Assembly: GCA_017619755.1 (NCBI GenBank)
Contig: JAFZRU010000035.1
Location: 1 to 64,000, forward strand
Reading direction: 5' to 3'
DNA length: 64,000 nt
Source: Prevotella sp.
GTDB lineage: Bacteria; Bacteroidota; Bacteroidia; Bacteroidales; Bacteroidaceae
The translations under genes were made by a program, and so were the position numbers. This document shows positions 1 to 8,782 of this stretch, piece after piece (positions within the stretch are counted from its first letter, which is position 1; the number at the start of each line of letters is the position of its first letter). The notes below the pieces were generated by a model. It ran no database searches and was not told the origin of the DNA. It saw nothing but the letters and a program-made list of their open reading frames with translations.

Positions 1-547
1 CTATCTCCGCAATAAGTTGAGCAAAATGAACATCAACCAGAGCGCGGTCAAAGAAGCAATTACGACCTTGGTATGCTTTGGGGATATTGTATTTCTCCAC
101 TCTGGTCATAACTGCCTTCTTTGAGCACCTGAACTTCTCCATGATTTGTCTGAAGGTATAGTACTCACGCTTCTCCTGTTTTTTCTCGGAATGTGACTGG
201 TATTCAGGAGAATTGTCGAATAACTTCTCTATGTCTTTTCTTCTTATTATGGTCTTGCCTCTCAACTGGACGGCCTTGATTGTTCCAATGCTCATATAGC
301 GATAGAAAGTAGCACGGCTCAGTCCAAGCAGAGAGGCACCTTCAGTAGGAGTGAGGAATTCCTTGCTCCCAAGAATGTCATTCTGGGGAGTCTTCTTCTT
401 TTCTTCCTCTAAAAATTCGGCAATCTGCTTTTCCCTGATTGCTCTCTTGTAGTCCTTATTATTGCACGAAGGTGAGCAATAGAGAGTGTTCATCTTATGC
501 GCAATAAAGGAGCCACCACAGTACTTACAGCGTTTCTGAATCTCCAT
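1..547 (-). CDS. Zinc-ribbon plus excisionase-like HTH protein (partial)
   Basis: The reading frame opens at an ATG at 547 and is still open at the window edge after 182 residues. The N-terminus has a Cys4 knuckle (C7, C10, C24, C28). A helix-turn-helix of the excisionase/HTH_17 type follows at about residues 63-110 (core LTPTEGASLLGLSRATFYRY), then a linker and a second, similar HTH at about 129-175. Such proteins usually accompany tyrosine recombinases in Bacteroidales integrative elements and act as directionality factors or regulators; that role is inferred here, since no integrase is visible. It is preceded by a long leader with four phased repeats and a good Bacteroides-type promoter. 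It lies next to the 3' end of mnmE, which fits an element boundary. Confidence 0.75.
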   Translation of the reverse strand, partial: MEIQKRCKYCGGSFIAHKMNTLYCSPSCNNKDYKRAIREKQIAEFLEEEKKKTPQNDILGSKEFLTPTEGASLLGLSRATFYRYMSIGTIKAVQLRGKTIIRRKDIEKLFDNSPEYQSHSEKKQEKREYYTFRQIMEKFRCSKKAVMTRVEKYNIPKAYQGRNCFFDRALVDVHFAQLIAEI

Positions 548-587
548 ATAGTGTTGCACTTATTGGTTAATTTTCTCCTGCTAAAGT

Positions 588-668
588 GTCTCATAGTGTC
601 TCACCACGTCTCATGGTGTCTCACATTGTATCCTCGATTGCATTTGGCCCTTTTCTCACAGCGTCTCA
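588..668. repeat. Phased 10-bp iterons upstream of the HTH gene
   Basis: Four copies of GTCTCA start at 588, 598, 608 and 618, exactly 10 bp apart, so they lie on one face of the helix. On the minus strand the unit reads TGAGACNNNN. A fifth copy (CGTCTCACG) lies at 662-670 and a partial one (TTCTCAC) near 652. The array lies in the leader of the HTH gene, about 40 bp from its start codon. It is a likely binding site for the HTH protein or a recombinase accessory factor. Confidence 0.6.
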
Positions 669-739
669 CGCTTGTATCTAAGATGTCATCTTGGTGTGAA
701 ATCGACTTTCTATTTTACACTCGCGGTAGAAATATGGTG

Positions 740-771
740 CAAAAATAGCTGGAAAAACTGTAACTAACAAA
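740..771 (-). promoter_or_regulatory. Promoter of the HTH gene
   Basis: On the minus strand there is TTTG at 771-768, a 20-nt spacer, and TATTTTTG at 747-740, matching the Bacteroides -33/-7 consensus (TTTG / TAnnTTTG). Transcription would start near 736, giving a leader of about 190 nt that contains the iterons. Confidence 0.55.
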
Positions 772-799
772 TATGCAACTTGAAGTGTTAAAATACAAA

Positions 800-822
800 A
801 AGTCCCTCATTTAGAGGGACTT
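800..822 (-). terminator. Rho-independent terminator after mnmE
   Basis: A perfect 9-bp stem (AAGTCCCTC / GAGGGACTT) with a 5-nt loop is followed, in the minus direction, by a T-rich run (TTTTTGTATTTT). It lies 42 bp past the mnmE stop codon. The rest of 548-864 holds only the HTH promoter and the iterons. Confidence 0.8.
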
Positions 823-864
823 AGTTCAAATTACTCGAAGTTGTTCAGAGTTGCTTATAAGGCA

Positions 865-2259
865 TCATTTGCCCACGCAAAAGTGCGAAAATATGTTTCC
901 CAAGGTTTCCTCGGTGTTGATGGCTCCCCCGACAATCTCGGAGAGGTGGTCGATGCAGTCGCGGAGGTCTTCACTTAGGAGATCACCGCTGAGGCCGTCG
1001 CGCAGGCCGGAGACCACTTTAGAGATGCTGGAGTGGGCGGCGGTGAGGGCTTCATAGTGGCGGATGTTGGTGACGATGATGTCGTTTTCTGTGACGGAGG
1101 GTATGTCGGCGGCTGTGAAGATGGCTTCCTCCAACTGAGGAATACCGTCGCCGTGCTTGGCGCTGATGCGGATGACGGGGATGGACTGTCGCTTCTCGTC
1201 GGGAACGTGGGCGAGTGGGTCGTAGGGGGTGTTGTCGAGGTCGGTTTTGTTCACCACGGCGATGAGTTTTTTCCCCTCTGCATGCTGCAACACTTCAAGT
1301 GTCTCTTCAAAAGTGGGTGGCTGGTCGGTGAGCCACAGTGCGATGACGGCCTCGTCAAGTTTTTTGTAGGTGCGCTCGATGCCCATACGCTCGATGACGT
1401 CCGTCGTGTCGCGCAGACCGGCGGTGTCGATAAAGCGGAAGGCGACGCCATGCAGCAGCGTCGTGTCTTCTATCACGTCGCGAGTGGTGCCGTGGATGTC
1501 GCTCACTATCGCCTTATCATCGTTGAGCAGGCGGTTGAGCAACGTGCTTTTGCCTACGTTGGTCTTGCCGATGATGGTCACGGCAACCCCTTCGCGCAAG
1601 GCTTTCCCTTTTGCGAAAGAGCGAGAGAGGGTGTCGATGCGGTGCGCCGTCTCCTCTGCCAACGAGAGCAATTCGCTGCGGTCGGCAAATTCCACGTCTT
1701 GGTCGCTGAAGTCCAGTTCCAACTCCAAGAGGGTGGTGAGGTGGAGTAGTTGGTCGCGAAGTTGTGCAAGTTGGTGGCTGAAATGTCCCCGCAGTTGGCT
1801 CATGGCCATGGCGTGGGTGGCGTTGTTGGTGGATGCGATGAGGTCGGCCACCGCCTCCGCTTGGCTGAGGTCGAGCTTACCATTGAGAAAGGCCCGCTGT
1901 GTGAACTCCCCCGGCCGGGCTTGTCGTGCGCCGTGGTTGATAAGGGTCTGCAACACGCGGTCGATGATGTATCGCGAACCGTGGCAGGAAAACTCCACGG
2001 TATCCTCACCGGTGTAGGAATGGGGGGCACGAAAAACCAAGGCCACCACGTCGTCGATGGTCTTGCCATCCTTGCCTACCACCTCGCCGTAGTGGGCGGT
2101 GTGGCTGCAGGCGGAGGCTATGGATTTGCCACGGGGTGAACGGAAAATCGTGTCGGAAAGGACGATGGCATCCTTGCCCGACACACGTATGATAGCCATC
2201 GCGCCCCCTGCAGCGGTGGAGAGGGCGCAGATGGTGTCGTCATGAAGGAAAGCGCTCAT
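865..2259 (-). CDS. mnmE: tRNA modification GTPase MnmE (TrmE)
   Basis: With MnmG, MnmE forms the carboxymethylaminomethyl group at wobble U34 of certain tRNAs. At 464 residues it has the usual length. The N-terminal tetrahydrofolate-binding domain is at about 1-120, and the inserted G domain has GKTNVGKS (231-238), GTTRD near 257, DTAG (278-281) and NKTD (337-340). The protein ends in FCVGK, the family's C-terminal C-x-G-K signature with Cys461. The start codon comes one base after the stop of the upstream nucleoside phosphorylase gene, so the two are co-transcribed. A clear hairpin terminator follows. The 3' end of mnmE is a known integration target of SGI1-type islands, and here it borders a probable mobile-element gene. 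Confidence 0.97.
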   Translation of the reverse strand: MSAFLHDDTICALSTAAGGAMAIIRVSGKDAIVLSDTIFRSPRGKSIASACSHTAHYGEVVGKDGKTIDDVVALVFRAPHSYTGEDTVEFSCHGSRYIIDRVLQTLINHGARQARPGEFTQRAFLNGKLDLSQAEAVADLIASTNNATHAMAMSQLRGHFSHQLAQLRDQLLHLTTLLELELDFSDQDVEFADRSELLSLAEETAHRIDTLSRSFAKGKALREGVAVTIIGKTNVGKSTLLNRLLNDDKAIVSDIHGTTRDVIEDTTLLHGVAFRFIDTAGLRDTTDVIERMGIERTYKKLDEAVIALWLTDQPPTFEETLEVLQHAEGKKLIAVVNKTDLDNTPYDPLAHVPDEKRQSIPVIRISAKHGDGIPQLEEAIFTAADIPSVTENDIIVTNIRHYEALTAAHSSISKVVSGLRDGLSGDLLSEDLRDCIDHLSEIVGGAINTEETLGNIFSHFCVGK

Positions 2260-2260
2260 C

Positions 2261-3133
2261 TCAGATACGGTCGAGCACTTTTTCTATCAGCACTTCGATG
2301 TTGTTCTTGTAGTTGGAGTTGGCTTGCTTTGCCAAGCGGTTGGCTATCACCATGCAGCAGGTCATCGCCTTGTGACCTAAGAGGCGGGAAAGACCGGCCA
2401 CGGCTGAACTTTCCATCTCGAAGTTGGTGATGCGGAGACCGCCGTACTCGAAGCACTCCACTTTCTCATTCTGCTTCGGGTCGGCCAAGGGGATGCGAAG
2501 CTCGCGTCCTTGCGGGCCGAAGAAACCACCACAGGCGATGGTCACACCGCGCACCATGTCGTCGGCTGCCACGCGGTCGATGAGTTCGGCGTTGGCGTCT
2601 ATTACGTAGGGTGCCCCAAGCAGTGGGTTCCAGTTCATGTGACGCTTGAAAGCCTCCTCGAACTCCAGGTCACACACGTCGTTGCGTCCAGCGTAGAAAT
2701 TGAGCAGGCCGTCGAAGCCAATGCTCTTCACGCTGGCGATGAATGTGCCGGTGGGGGTGAAGGGTTGCAGACCGCCGCAGGTGCCGATGCGTACGATGTT
2801 GAGGCTGCGTAGTTGCTCCTTTTCCATGCGTGTGGAGAAGTCGATGTTGGCAAGGGCGTCGAGTTCGTTGAGCACGATGTCGATGTTGTCGCAACCGATT
2901 CCCGTACTTTGTGCGGTGATGCGCTTGCCCTTGTAAGTGCCGGTGATGGTGTGGAACTCGCGGTTGGACACTTCGCACTCTGTGCTGTCGAAGAAATTTG
3001 CCACTTGGGACACACGGCCCGGGTCGCCCACGAGGATGACGTTGTCGGCAAGTTGCTCGGGTTTCACATGCAGGTGGAAGATGCTTCCATCCTGGTTGAT
3101 AATCAGTTCTGATTCTGGAAAAAATCTTTTCAT
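2261..3133 (-). CDS. Nucleoside phosphorylase, uridine phosphorylase-like
   Basis: A PNP/UDP family phosphorylase of 290 residues, expected to cleave a nucleoside with phosphate to a free base and ribose 1-phosphate. Visible motifs are the phosphate-binding GDPGR (36-40), RIGTCGG (115-121) and the ribose-binding FEMESSA (238-244). The overall pattern is closest to uridine phosphorylases, but the exact substrate cannot be read from the sequence. It is the first gene of a two-gene unit with mnmE (1-bp gap). The start ATG at 3133 lies about 45 nt below a TATATTTG -7 box. Confidence 0.9.
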   Translation of the reverse strand: MKRFFPESELIINQDGSIFHLHVKPEQLADNVILVGDPGRVSQVANFFDSTECEVSNREFHTITGTYKGKRITAQSTGIGCDNIDIVLNELDALANIDFSTRMEKEQLRSLNIVRIGTCGGLQPFTPTGTFIASVKSIGFDGLLNFYAGRNDVCDLEFEEAFKRHMNWNPLLGAPYVIDANAELIDRVAADDMVRGVTIACGGFFGPQGRELRIPLADPKQNEKVECFEYGGLRITNFEMESSAVAGLSRLLGHKAMTCCMVIANRLAKQANSNYKNNIEVLIEKVLDRI

Positions 3134-3180
3134 ATTCCTGTCGTTTTAGTGCAACAAAGGTCGTTATGATTATTAAAGTA

Positions 3181-3188
3181 CAAATATA
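3181..3188 (-). promoter_or_regulatory. -7 box upstream of the nucleoside phosphorylase
   Basis: TATATTTG on the minus strand matches TAnnTTTG. No TTTG lies at the proper upstream distance, so only the -7 half of the promoter is supported. Confidence 0.4.
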
Positions 3189-3287
3189 CGATTTTTTCCA
3201 CAAATAGTATGCGCCAATAGCGTCGTTTAACAAACTTTAGCACAAGCGAGCCCCTTGTAACTCCGTTCAGCGGTTCAATTATGGAGT

Positions 3288-3570
3288 GCCCTAACGGGCA
3301 GAAATCCAACAAATCTTTCCAAATCTTACAAATCTTCAACAAAGAAGATGATGGAATTGAGGGAGGTCGTAAGAAATTTTTATATCTTTTTTTTCCACGG
3401 CTTGCCGTTTTTATCAAGCTTTAGCATTTCAGATCATTTGCAGACAACTCTTTTTATACGTCTTATTGTTTTTTATCAAGCGAAGCGGTTTTTTTTCTAT
3501 ATTTTATCACTGAAAGACTTAATGATTTGGATAGATTTGTTAGATTTGTATGATTTCTCGCCGAAGGCGA
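3288..3570. repeat. Inverted-repeat intergenic element
   Basis: The 478-bp gap between the HD hydrolase and nucleoside phosphorylase genes has no convincing gene. Its two ends carry related sequences in opposite orientation. The left arm (3288-3332) has a small hairpin (GCCC-TAAC-GGGC), then AGAAATC and repeated ACAAATC words. The right arm (3524-3570, reverse strand) has a small hairpin (TCGCC-TTC-GGCGA), then GAGAAATC and the same ACAAATC words. Cores such as TCYAACAAATCTWTCCAAATC are nearly identical. This looks like a MITE-like or decayed repeat unit present twice. Confidence 0.45.
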
Positions 3571-3611
3571 CTACTTTTACGATTAGATGAGTTGTTACGC
3601 CCCCTTATGCT

Positions 3612-4829
3612 TCACCTTTGGTAGCAGAGGTAGTATTTCTTCACTTTCTTTGAGAGGAGTTCGACGTTGAGGATTTCCGACGCCTCGGCGATGTCTTTCA
3701 TGGTCCCGTCTTTGTATAGGATGGTGATGTGGTCGTCATTGACATCGTACATGTCTTTCTGTATCGTACTCACATTGTAAAGGAATTTCACCTCATCGCT
3801 TCCCACGTCGTGAGCCTGCATCAGTGTATGTTCCAGTTCTTCCAACCGCTCCTGAGTGATGAGTTCCTCGTATATCTCCACTTTGAAAGGCCGGCGGGCC
3901 AGCACATTGTTGGCAAGCAGCGAGAGCACTTTGTCGCTACTGCGTGTCCACTCCTTGATGGAGCAATAGATGTCGGTGTCGTCCAACCGCTCATAATATC
4001 TCAAGGCTTCCGGATGACTGTGGAAGAAGTCGGCATCGACAGGGTGGGAGAGGAAATAGTGGAGCGACGGAGTGGCAAAGAGGTCGGCGCCCGAACGCAT
4101 GAGGCTTTTGGCGCGCAGCAGCAGGTTGACGAGCATCTTCTCCGTGGCCACCGTCGTCTTGTGCAGATACACCTGCCAGTACATCAAACGGCGGGAGGTG
4201 AGGTAGTTCTCGATGGAGTAGATGCCTTTGGAGTCCACCACCAACTTGTCGTCCACCACGTTGAGCATCTTGATGATACGTGCACTGCCGATGTTGCCTT
4301 CCGTCACGCCCGTGAAGAAACTGTCGCGGCGCAGGTAGTCCAAACGGTCCATGTCGAGTTGGCTGCTGATGAGCTGATGGAGGAAATGTTTGGGGTAGTG
4401 GTCTTTGAATATGCTGAGGGCAAGGTTGAGACCGCCGTTCATCTCGCTGTTGATTTGCTCCATCATCATCAGCGAGACATCTTCATGAGAAACACCCTCC
4501 ATCAGCGTGTGCTCCAACACATGCGAGAAGGGGCCGTGCCCAATGTCGTGCATCAGGATGGCCGCTTGGATGGCCTCCGCCTCGCTGTCGAAGATGAATA
4601 TGCCTTTCTGTATGAGCGTCACGATGGCTTCGCTCATGAGGTGCAGGGCGCCTATGGAGTGTTGGAAGCGCGTATGCTGTGCGCCGGGATAGACCACGGA
4701 GGCAAGGCCCAACTGCTTGATGTTGCGAAGGCGTTGCATCAAGGGGTGGTCCACCAACTCCATCAGGAGGCCGTCGGGGATTTTGATGAAGCCGAAGACG
4801 GGGTCGTTGATGATTTTGCCCGCTGCCAT
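3612..4829 (-). CDS. HD-domain phosphohydrolase (YwfO/SAMHD1-like)
   Basis: A 405-residue HD-superfamily metal-dependent phosphohydrolase of the COG1078 type, related to dNTPases. The metal ligands are visible as H56 in QHTRFQHS, H94-D95 in LMHDIGHGPFSH, and the Asp of DMDRLDYL near 161. The open frame runs further upstream, but the first 99 codons overlap pyrF and look non-coding. The ATG at 4829 shares one base with the pyrF stop codon (TGATG), the usual coupling arrangement. It is the last gene of the eight-gene phoH-to-HD unit. A role in nucleotide pool control is likely, but the substrate is unknown. Confidence 0.88.
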   Translation of the reverse strand: MAAGKIINDPVFGFIKIPDGLLMELVDHPLMQRLRNIKQLGLASVVYPGAQHTRFQHSIGALHLMSEAIVTLIQKGIFIFDSEAEAIQAAILMHDIGHGPFSHVLEHTLMEGVSHEDVSLMMMEQINSEMNGGLNLALSIFKDHYPKHFLHQLISSQLDMDRLDYLRRDSFFTGVTEGNIGSARIIKMLNVVDDKLVVDSKGIYSIENYLTSRRLMYWQVYLHKTTVATEKMLVNLLLRAKSLMRSGADLFATPSLHYFLSHPVDADFFHSHPEALRYYERLDDTDIYCSIKEWTRSSDKVLSLLANNVLARRPFKVEIYEELITQERLEELEHTLMQAHDVGSDEVKFLYNVSTIQKDMYDVNDDHITILYKDGTMKDIAEASEILNVELLSKKVKKYYLCYQR

Positions 4830-5656
4830 CAAATGCCTGCTTTTTCCAGTTCCAAGGCCATTTCTTCCTGCAACTTCCGTGTGCTTGCTGCGGCAGCCTC
4901 GGCAAAGTCGGTGCCATTGCTGGTGTAGATGATGCCTCGGGAAGAGTTGACTAACAGTCCGCAGTCGGAAATCATGCCGTAGCGGCACACCTCTTGCAAA
5001 CTGCCTCCCTGGGCGCCCACGCCGGGTACGAGGAGGAAATGTTCGGGGGCGAGGCGGCGGATTTCCTTGAACATGGCACCCTGGGTGGCGCCCACCACAT
5101 ACATCATCTTGTCGGGGCCGGCCCATTGTTGCGACACGCGGAGCACGCGCTCGAAAAGGCGCTCGCCGCCTTGGTCTTCCATCAACTGGAAGTCAGCACT
5201 GCCACGGTTGCTGGTGAGGGCGAGCAGGATCACCCATTTGCCGTCGTATCCCAAGAAAGGGCTCACACTGTCCTCACCCATGTAGGGGGCGACAGTCAGG
5301 GAGTCGATGTCGTATTCTTCAAAGAACGTGCGGGCGTACATGGCAGACGTGTTGCCGATGTCGCCTCGCTTGGCGTCGGCGATGATGAAGTGTGTGGGGT
5401 AGAATTTCTTCAGATACCTCACGGTTTGCTCGAAGGCGGCCATGCCACTCACTCCAAGGCTCTCGTAGAAAGCCAAGTTGGGCTTGTAGGCCACGCAATA
5501 GGGGGCGGTGGCGTCGATGATGGCCTTGTTGAAGGAAAACAAGGGGGATGCTTCCGTAAGCAGATGCTGTGGGATTTTCTTGATGTCGGTGTCGAGGCCC
5601 ACGCACAGGAACGTGCGCTTGGTGCGTATTTGTTCGACAAGTTTTTCTCTGTTCAT
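4829..5656 (-). CDS. pyrF: Orotidine 5'-phosphate decarboxylase
   Basis: PyrF converts OMP to UMP, the last step of pyrimidine synthesis. The 275-residue protein belongs to the longer type-2 subfamily. Landmarks are LCVGLDTD (17-24), the catalytic DAKRGDIG (94-101), GVGAQGG (212-218) and the phosphate-binding SSRGIIY (238-244). It is followed with a one-base overlap by the HD hydrolase gene and preceded by prfA with a 13-bp gap. Confidence 0.96.
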   Translation of the reverse strand: MNREKLVEQIRTKRTFLCVGLDTDIKKIPQHLLTEASPLFSFNKAIIDATAPYCVAYKPNLAFYESLGVSGMAAFEQTVRYLKKFYPTHFIIADAKRGDIGNTSAMYARTFFEEYDIDSLTVAPYMGEDSVSPFLGYDGKWVILLALTSNRGSADFQLMEDQGGERLFERVLRVSQQWAGPDKMMYVVGATQGAMFKEIRRLAPEHFLLVPGVGAQGGSLQEVCRYGMISDCGLLVNSSRGIIYTSNGTDFAEAAAASTRKLQEEMALELEKAGI

Positions 5657-5669
5657 GGTTGATGGAATG

Positions 5670-6782
5670 TCAAAGTTCGCTTTCCTTCATCCGTTCGGCG
5701 TTTTCGGCCACGGTGAGGGCGTCGATCATGTCTTGGATGTTGCCGCCGAGGAAGCCCTGCAGGTCATGGGTGGTGTAGCCGATGCGGTGGTCGGTCACAC
5801 GGCCTTGAGGGAAGTTGTAGGTGCGGATTTTGGCGGAGCGGTCGCCGGTGCTTACCAAACTCTTGCGACGTGAGGCGATGTCGTCCATGTATTTCTGGTG
5901 CTCCTTGTCGTAGATGAAGGTGTAAAGGCGCGAGAGGGCGCGCTCCTTGTTCTTGGGTTGGTCGCGGGTCTCGGTGCACTCGATGAGGATTTCCTCTGTC
6001 TCGCCGGTGTTGGGATTCTTCCACATGTAGCGAAGACGAACTCCCGACTCCACCTTGTTGACGTTTTGGCCGCCGGCGCCCGAACTGCGGAAGGTGTCCC
6101 ATTTGATTTCGCCCTCGTTGATGTTCACCTCGAACTTGTCGGCCTCGGGCAATACGGCCACGGTGGCAGCGGAGGTGTGCATGCGGCCTTGGGTCTCGGT
6201 GGCGGGGACGCGCTGCACGCGATGAACGCCGGATTCGTATTTCAACGTGCCATAGACGTCGGTACCGCTAACGGCGAAGTCTATCTCCTTGTAACCGCCA
6301 ACGGCTCCCTCGCTCACGCTGGTGATGGCGAGTTTCCAACCTTTTGAATCGCAGAAGCGTTTGTACATCTGGAAGAGGTCGCCGGCAAAGAGGCATGCCT
6401 CATCGCCGCCGGTGCCAGCGCTAATCTCCATCTGCACGTTCTTCGCATCCTCGGGGTCCTTGGGCACGAGGGCCATCTTGATTTCCTCTTCCAACTGGGG
6501 TTGGAGTTCCTCGTTCTCCGCCAGTTCCTCACGTGCCATCTCGCGCAGGTCGGGGTCGCTCTCGTTGGCGATGATGTCCTTGGCTTCCTTGATGGTGGTC
6601 AGGCAAGCGATGTAGCGCTTGCGGGCGTCCATGATGTCGCTCAAGTCCTTGTATTCCTTGGTGAGCTTTACAAAGCGTTGTTGGTCGCTGATGACGTCGG
6701 GGTCGGTGATGAGGGTGGAGATTTCCTCGAAACGGGCCTCTAAGCCGTCGAGTTTCTGTAGTATGCTGTTGTTGTCTGCCAT
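5670..6782 (-). CDS. prfA: Peptide chain release factor 1
   Basis: RF1 recognises UAA and UAG stop codons and triggers release of the nascent chain. The 370-residue protein shows the stop-codon-reading PAT motif (193-195 in [10 protein letters not shown]) and the GGQ catalytic tripeptide (237-239 in [11 protein letters not shown]), whose Gln is normally methylated by PrmC. The PAT motif identifies RF1 rather than RF2. It lies between purM and pyrF with gaps of 18 and 13 bp. Confidence 0.98.
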   Translation of the reverse strand: MADNNSILQKLDGLEARFEEISTLITDPDVISDQQRFVKLTKEYKDLSDIMDARKRYIACLTTIKEAKDIIANESDPDLREMAREELAENEELQPQLEEEIKMALVPKDPEDAKNVQMEISAGTGGDEACLFAGDLFQMYKRFCDSKGWKLAITSVSEGAVGGYKEIDFAVSGTDVYGTLKYESGVHRVQRVPATETQGRMHTSAATVAVLPEADKFEVNINEGEIKWDTFRSSGAGGQNVNKVESGVRLRYMWKNPNTGETEEILIECTETRDQPKNKERALSRLYTFIYDKEHQKYMDDIASRRKSLVSTGDRSAKIRTYNFPQGRVTDHRIGYTTHDLQGFLGGNIQDMIDALTVAENAERMKESEL

Positions 6783-6800
6783 TTCTTTGTTGATGCGGTG

Positions 6801-7979
6801 TTAGTTGTAGTGGTATTCGCCATGCTCCGAGCGGATGGTGAGGCTGCGAGGTCCTTCTTCTATGTGTCCGATTACCTGGGCTTCCACGCCAAACGACTGG
6901 CTGATGTCGATGAGAGCCGGGGCGAGAGTCGAGGAGACGTAGATCTCCAAGCGGTGCCCCATGTTGAACACCTGGTACATCTCGCGCCAGGAGGTGCCGC
7001 TCGACTCCTGGATGAGGCGGAAAAGGGGCGGGGTGGGGAAGAGGTGGTCTTTCACCACGTGGCAATCGTCGCCCACGAAGTGAAGCACTTTGGTCTGGGC
7101 CCCGCCGGTGCAGTGCACCATGCCGTGGATGGCATCTCGGTGGTTGTCGAGGATGGCTTTCACAATGGGGGCGTAGGTGCGGGTGGGTGAAAGCACCAAG
7201 CGGCCGGCGTCGAGACCGGTGCCGGGCACCGGGGTGGTGAGGCGTTGGTTGCCGCTATAGACCAGTTCACCAGGCATGGTGGGGTCGAAGCTTTCGGGGA
7301 AGAGGGAGGCTAAGTAATGGTCGAAGACATCGTGACGGGCGGAGGTGAGGCCGTTGCTGCCCATACCGCCGTTATAGCAATGCTCGTATGTGGACTGGCC
7401 GGTGGACGACAGGCCCACGATGACATCGCCGGGGCGGATGTTGGCGTTGTCAATCACGTCCTTGCGCTTCATGCGGCATGTCACCGTGGAGTCCACGATG
7501 ATGGTGCGCACGAGGTCGCCCACGTCGGCTGTCTCGCCGCCGGTGGAGTGGATGCCGACGCCCATGGAGCGCAATTCGGCAAGCAACTCCTCGGTGCCGT
7601 TGATGATGGCGGAAACCACCTCGCCCGGGATGAGCCCCTTGTTGCGGCCTATGGTGCTCGACACCAAGATGTTGTCGGTGGCTCCCACGCAGAGCAGGTC
7701 GTCGGTGTTCATCACGATGGCGTCCTGGGCGATGCCCTTCCACACGCTGATGTCGCCTGTCTCCTTCCAATACATATAGGCCAACGACGACTTGGTGCCG
7801 GCTCCGTCGGCATGCATGATGTTGCAGTAGGAGGGGTCGCCGCCAAGGATGTCGGGGATGATTTTGCAGAAGGCGCGGGGATAGAGCCCCTTGTCGATGT
7901 TCTTGATGGCGAGGTGTACGTCTTCCTTCGCAGCGGAGACGCCGCGAAGCATGTAGCGGTTGGTGTTGTTTGCTTCCAT
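6801..7979 (-). CDS. purM: Phosphoribosylformylglycinamidine cyclo-ligase
   Basis: PurM (AIR synthetase) closes the imidazole ring in purine synthesis using ATP. Visible family features are DGAGTKS (58-64), MNTDDLLCVGA (90-100) and GGETADVGD (147-155). The frame could begin at 8009, but the ATG at 7979 is preferred. It has an AAGGA ribosome site 6-10 bases upstream and starts MEANNTNRYM, while the extra upstream codons look like leader. It forms part of the packed minus-strand unit and shares the pathway with purC three genes upstream. Confidence 0.92.
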   Translation of the reverse strand: MEANNTNRYMLRGVSAAKEDVHLAIKNIDKGLYPRAFCKIIPDILGGDPSYCNIMHADGAGTKSSLAYMYWKETGDISVWKGIAQDAIVMNTDDLLCVGATDNILVSSTIGRNKGLIPGEVVSAIINGTEELLAELRSMGVGIHSTGGETADVGDLVRTIIVDSTVTCRMKRKDVIDNANIRPGDVIVGLSSTGQSTYEHCYNGGMGSNGLTSARHDVFDHYLASLFPESFDPTMPGELVYSGNQRLTTPVPGTGLDAGRLVLSPTRTYAPIVKAILDNHRDAIHGMVHCTGGAQTKVLHFVGDDCHVVKDHLFPTPPLFRLIQESSGTSWREMYQVFNMGHRLEIYVSSTLAPALIDISQSFGVEAQVIGHIEEGPRSLTIRSEHGEYHYN

Positions 7980-8021
7980 TTGTTTCCTTTTTGCAAGGTG
8001 GCTTGTCATACAAGCCGGAAA

Positions 8022-8765
8022 TCATTTGTTGTGCCAGAACTCCCAACTGGCGAACGCTTGCAGCAGCAGCATCTCCAAGCCATTCACCACCGTGGCTCCT
8101 TGTTTGGCGCCCTTGTGCATGAACAGCGTCTCGTTGGGGTTGTAGATGAGGTCGTAGAGCAGGTTGTGGCTGTCCATCGCCTCATAGGGAAGGTTCGGAC
8201 ATTCGTTGGTGTGAGGGAACATGCCGCAGGGAGTGCAGTTCACGATCACGTTGTACTCGCGCACGTCGTCACCGGTGAGTTTGTCATACTGGATGGTGCC
8301 GGGACGCTGGTATCGGCTCACGAAGACGGTCTCAAGACCCAGGGACTTCAAACTGTAGTTCACGGCCTTCGAGGCGCCGCCGGTGCCGAGGATGAGGGCT
8401 TTCTTGTGAAAAGACTCCAGCATGGGTTCGATGCTTTGGGTGAAACCAATCACGTCGCTGTTGTAGCCCTTGAGGATGGTTTCCTTGCCTCTATGGACGA
8501 CACTCACCACGTTGACGGCGCCGATGGAGCGGGCCTCGGGACTGACGTAGTCGAGATAGCTGATGACTTTCTCCTTGTAGGGGATGGTGACGTTGAGGCC
8601 GCACAAGTCGGGATGCGAGGCGATGATCTCCGGCAGCATCTCGATCTGTGGAATCTCAAAATTCTCATACTCCGCGTCGATGCCCTCGTTTTGGAATTTC
8701 TCGTTGAAATAGCCGAGGGAGAACGAGTGGGTCAGAGGGTAGCCGATAAGTCCATATCTTTCCAT
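8022..8765 (-). CDS. aroE: Shikimate dehydrogenase
   Basis: AroE reduces 3-dehydroshikimate to shikimate with NADPH. From the ATG at 8765 the protein is 247 residues: substrate-binding LTHSFS (11-16), catalytic-Lys segment NVTIPYKEK (58-66), NSD (102-104) and a Rossmann GTGGASKA (127-134). The longer frame from 8810 would overlap menG. The chosen start has an AAGGAT ribosome site and leaves a 17-bp gap. The protein is slightly shorter than E. coli AroE (272 residues). Confidence 0.94.
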   Translation of the reverse strand: MERYGLIGYPLTHSFSLGYFNEKFQNEGIDAEYENFEIPQIEMLPEIIASHPDLCGLNVTIPYKEKVISYLDYVSPEARSIGAVNVVSVVHRGKETILKGYNSDVIGFTQSIEPMLESFHKKALILGTGGASKAVNYSLKSLGLETVFVSRYQRPGTIQYDKLTGDDVREYNVIVNCTPCGMFPHTNECPNLPYEAMDSHNLLYDLIYNPNETLFMHKGAKQGATVVNGLEMLLLQAFASWEFWHNK

Positions 8766-8782
8766 ATCTATCCTTTTTTGAG

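Noticed and set aside
588-668. CRISPR-like array
   Set aside because: Repeat units are 6-7 bp with 4-bp gaps and no spacer-sized intervals, and no cas genes are near.
3729-4928. Long plus-strand open frame (399 codons) opposite the HD hydrolase and pyrF
   Set aside because: It is the antisense of two clearly conserved genes; its composition is typical of a shadow frame and it has no promoter or ribosome site.
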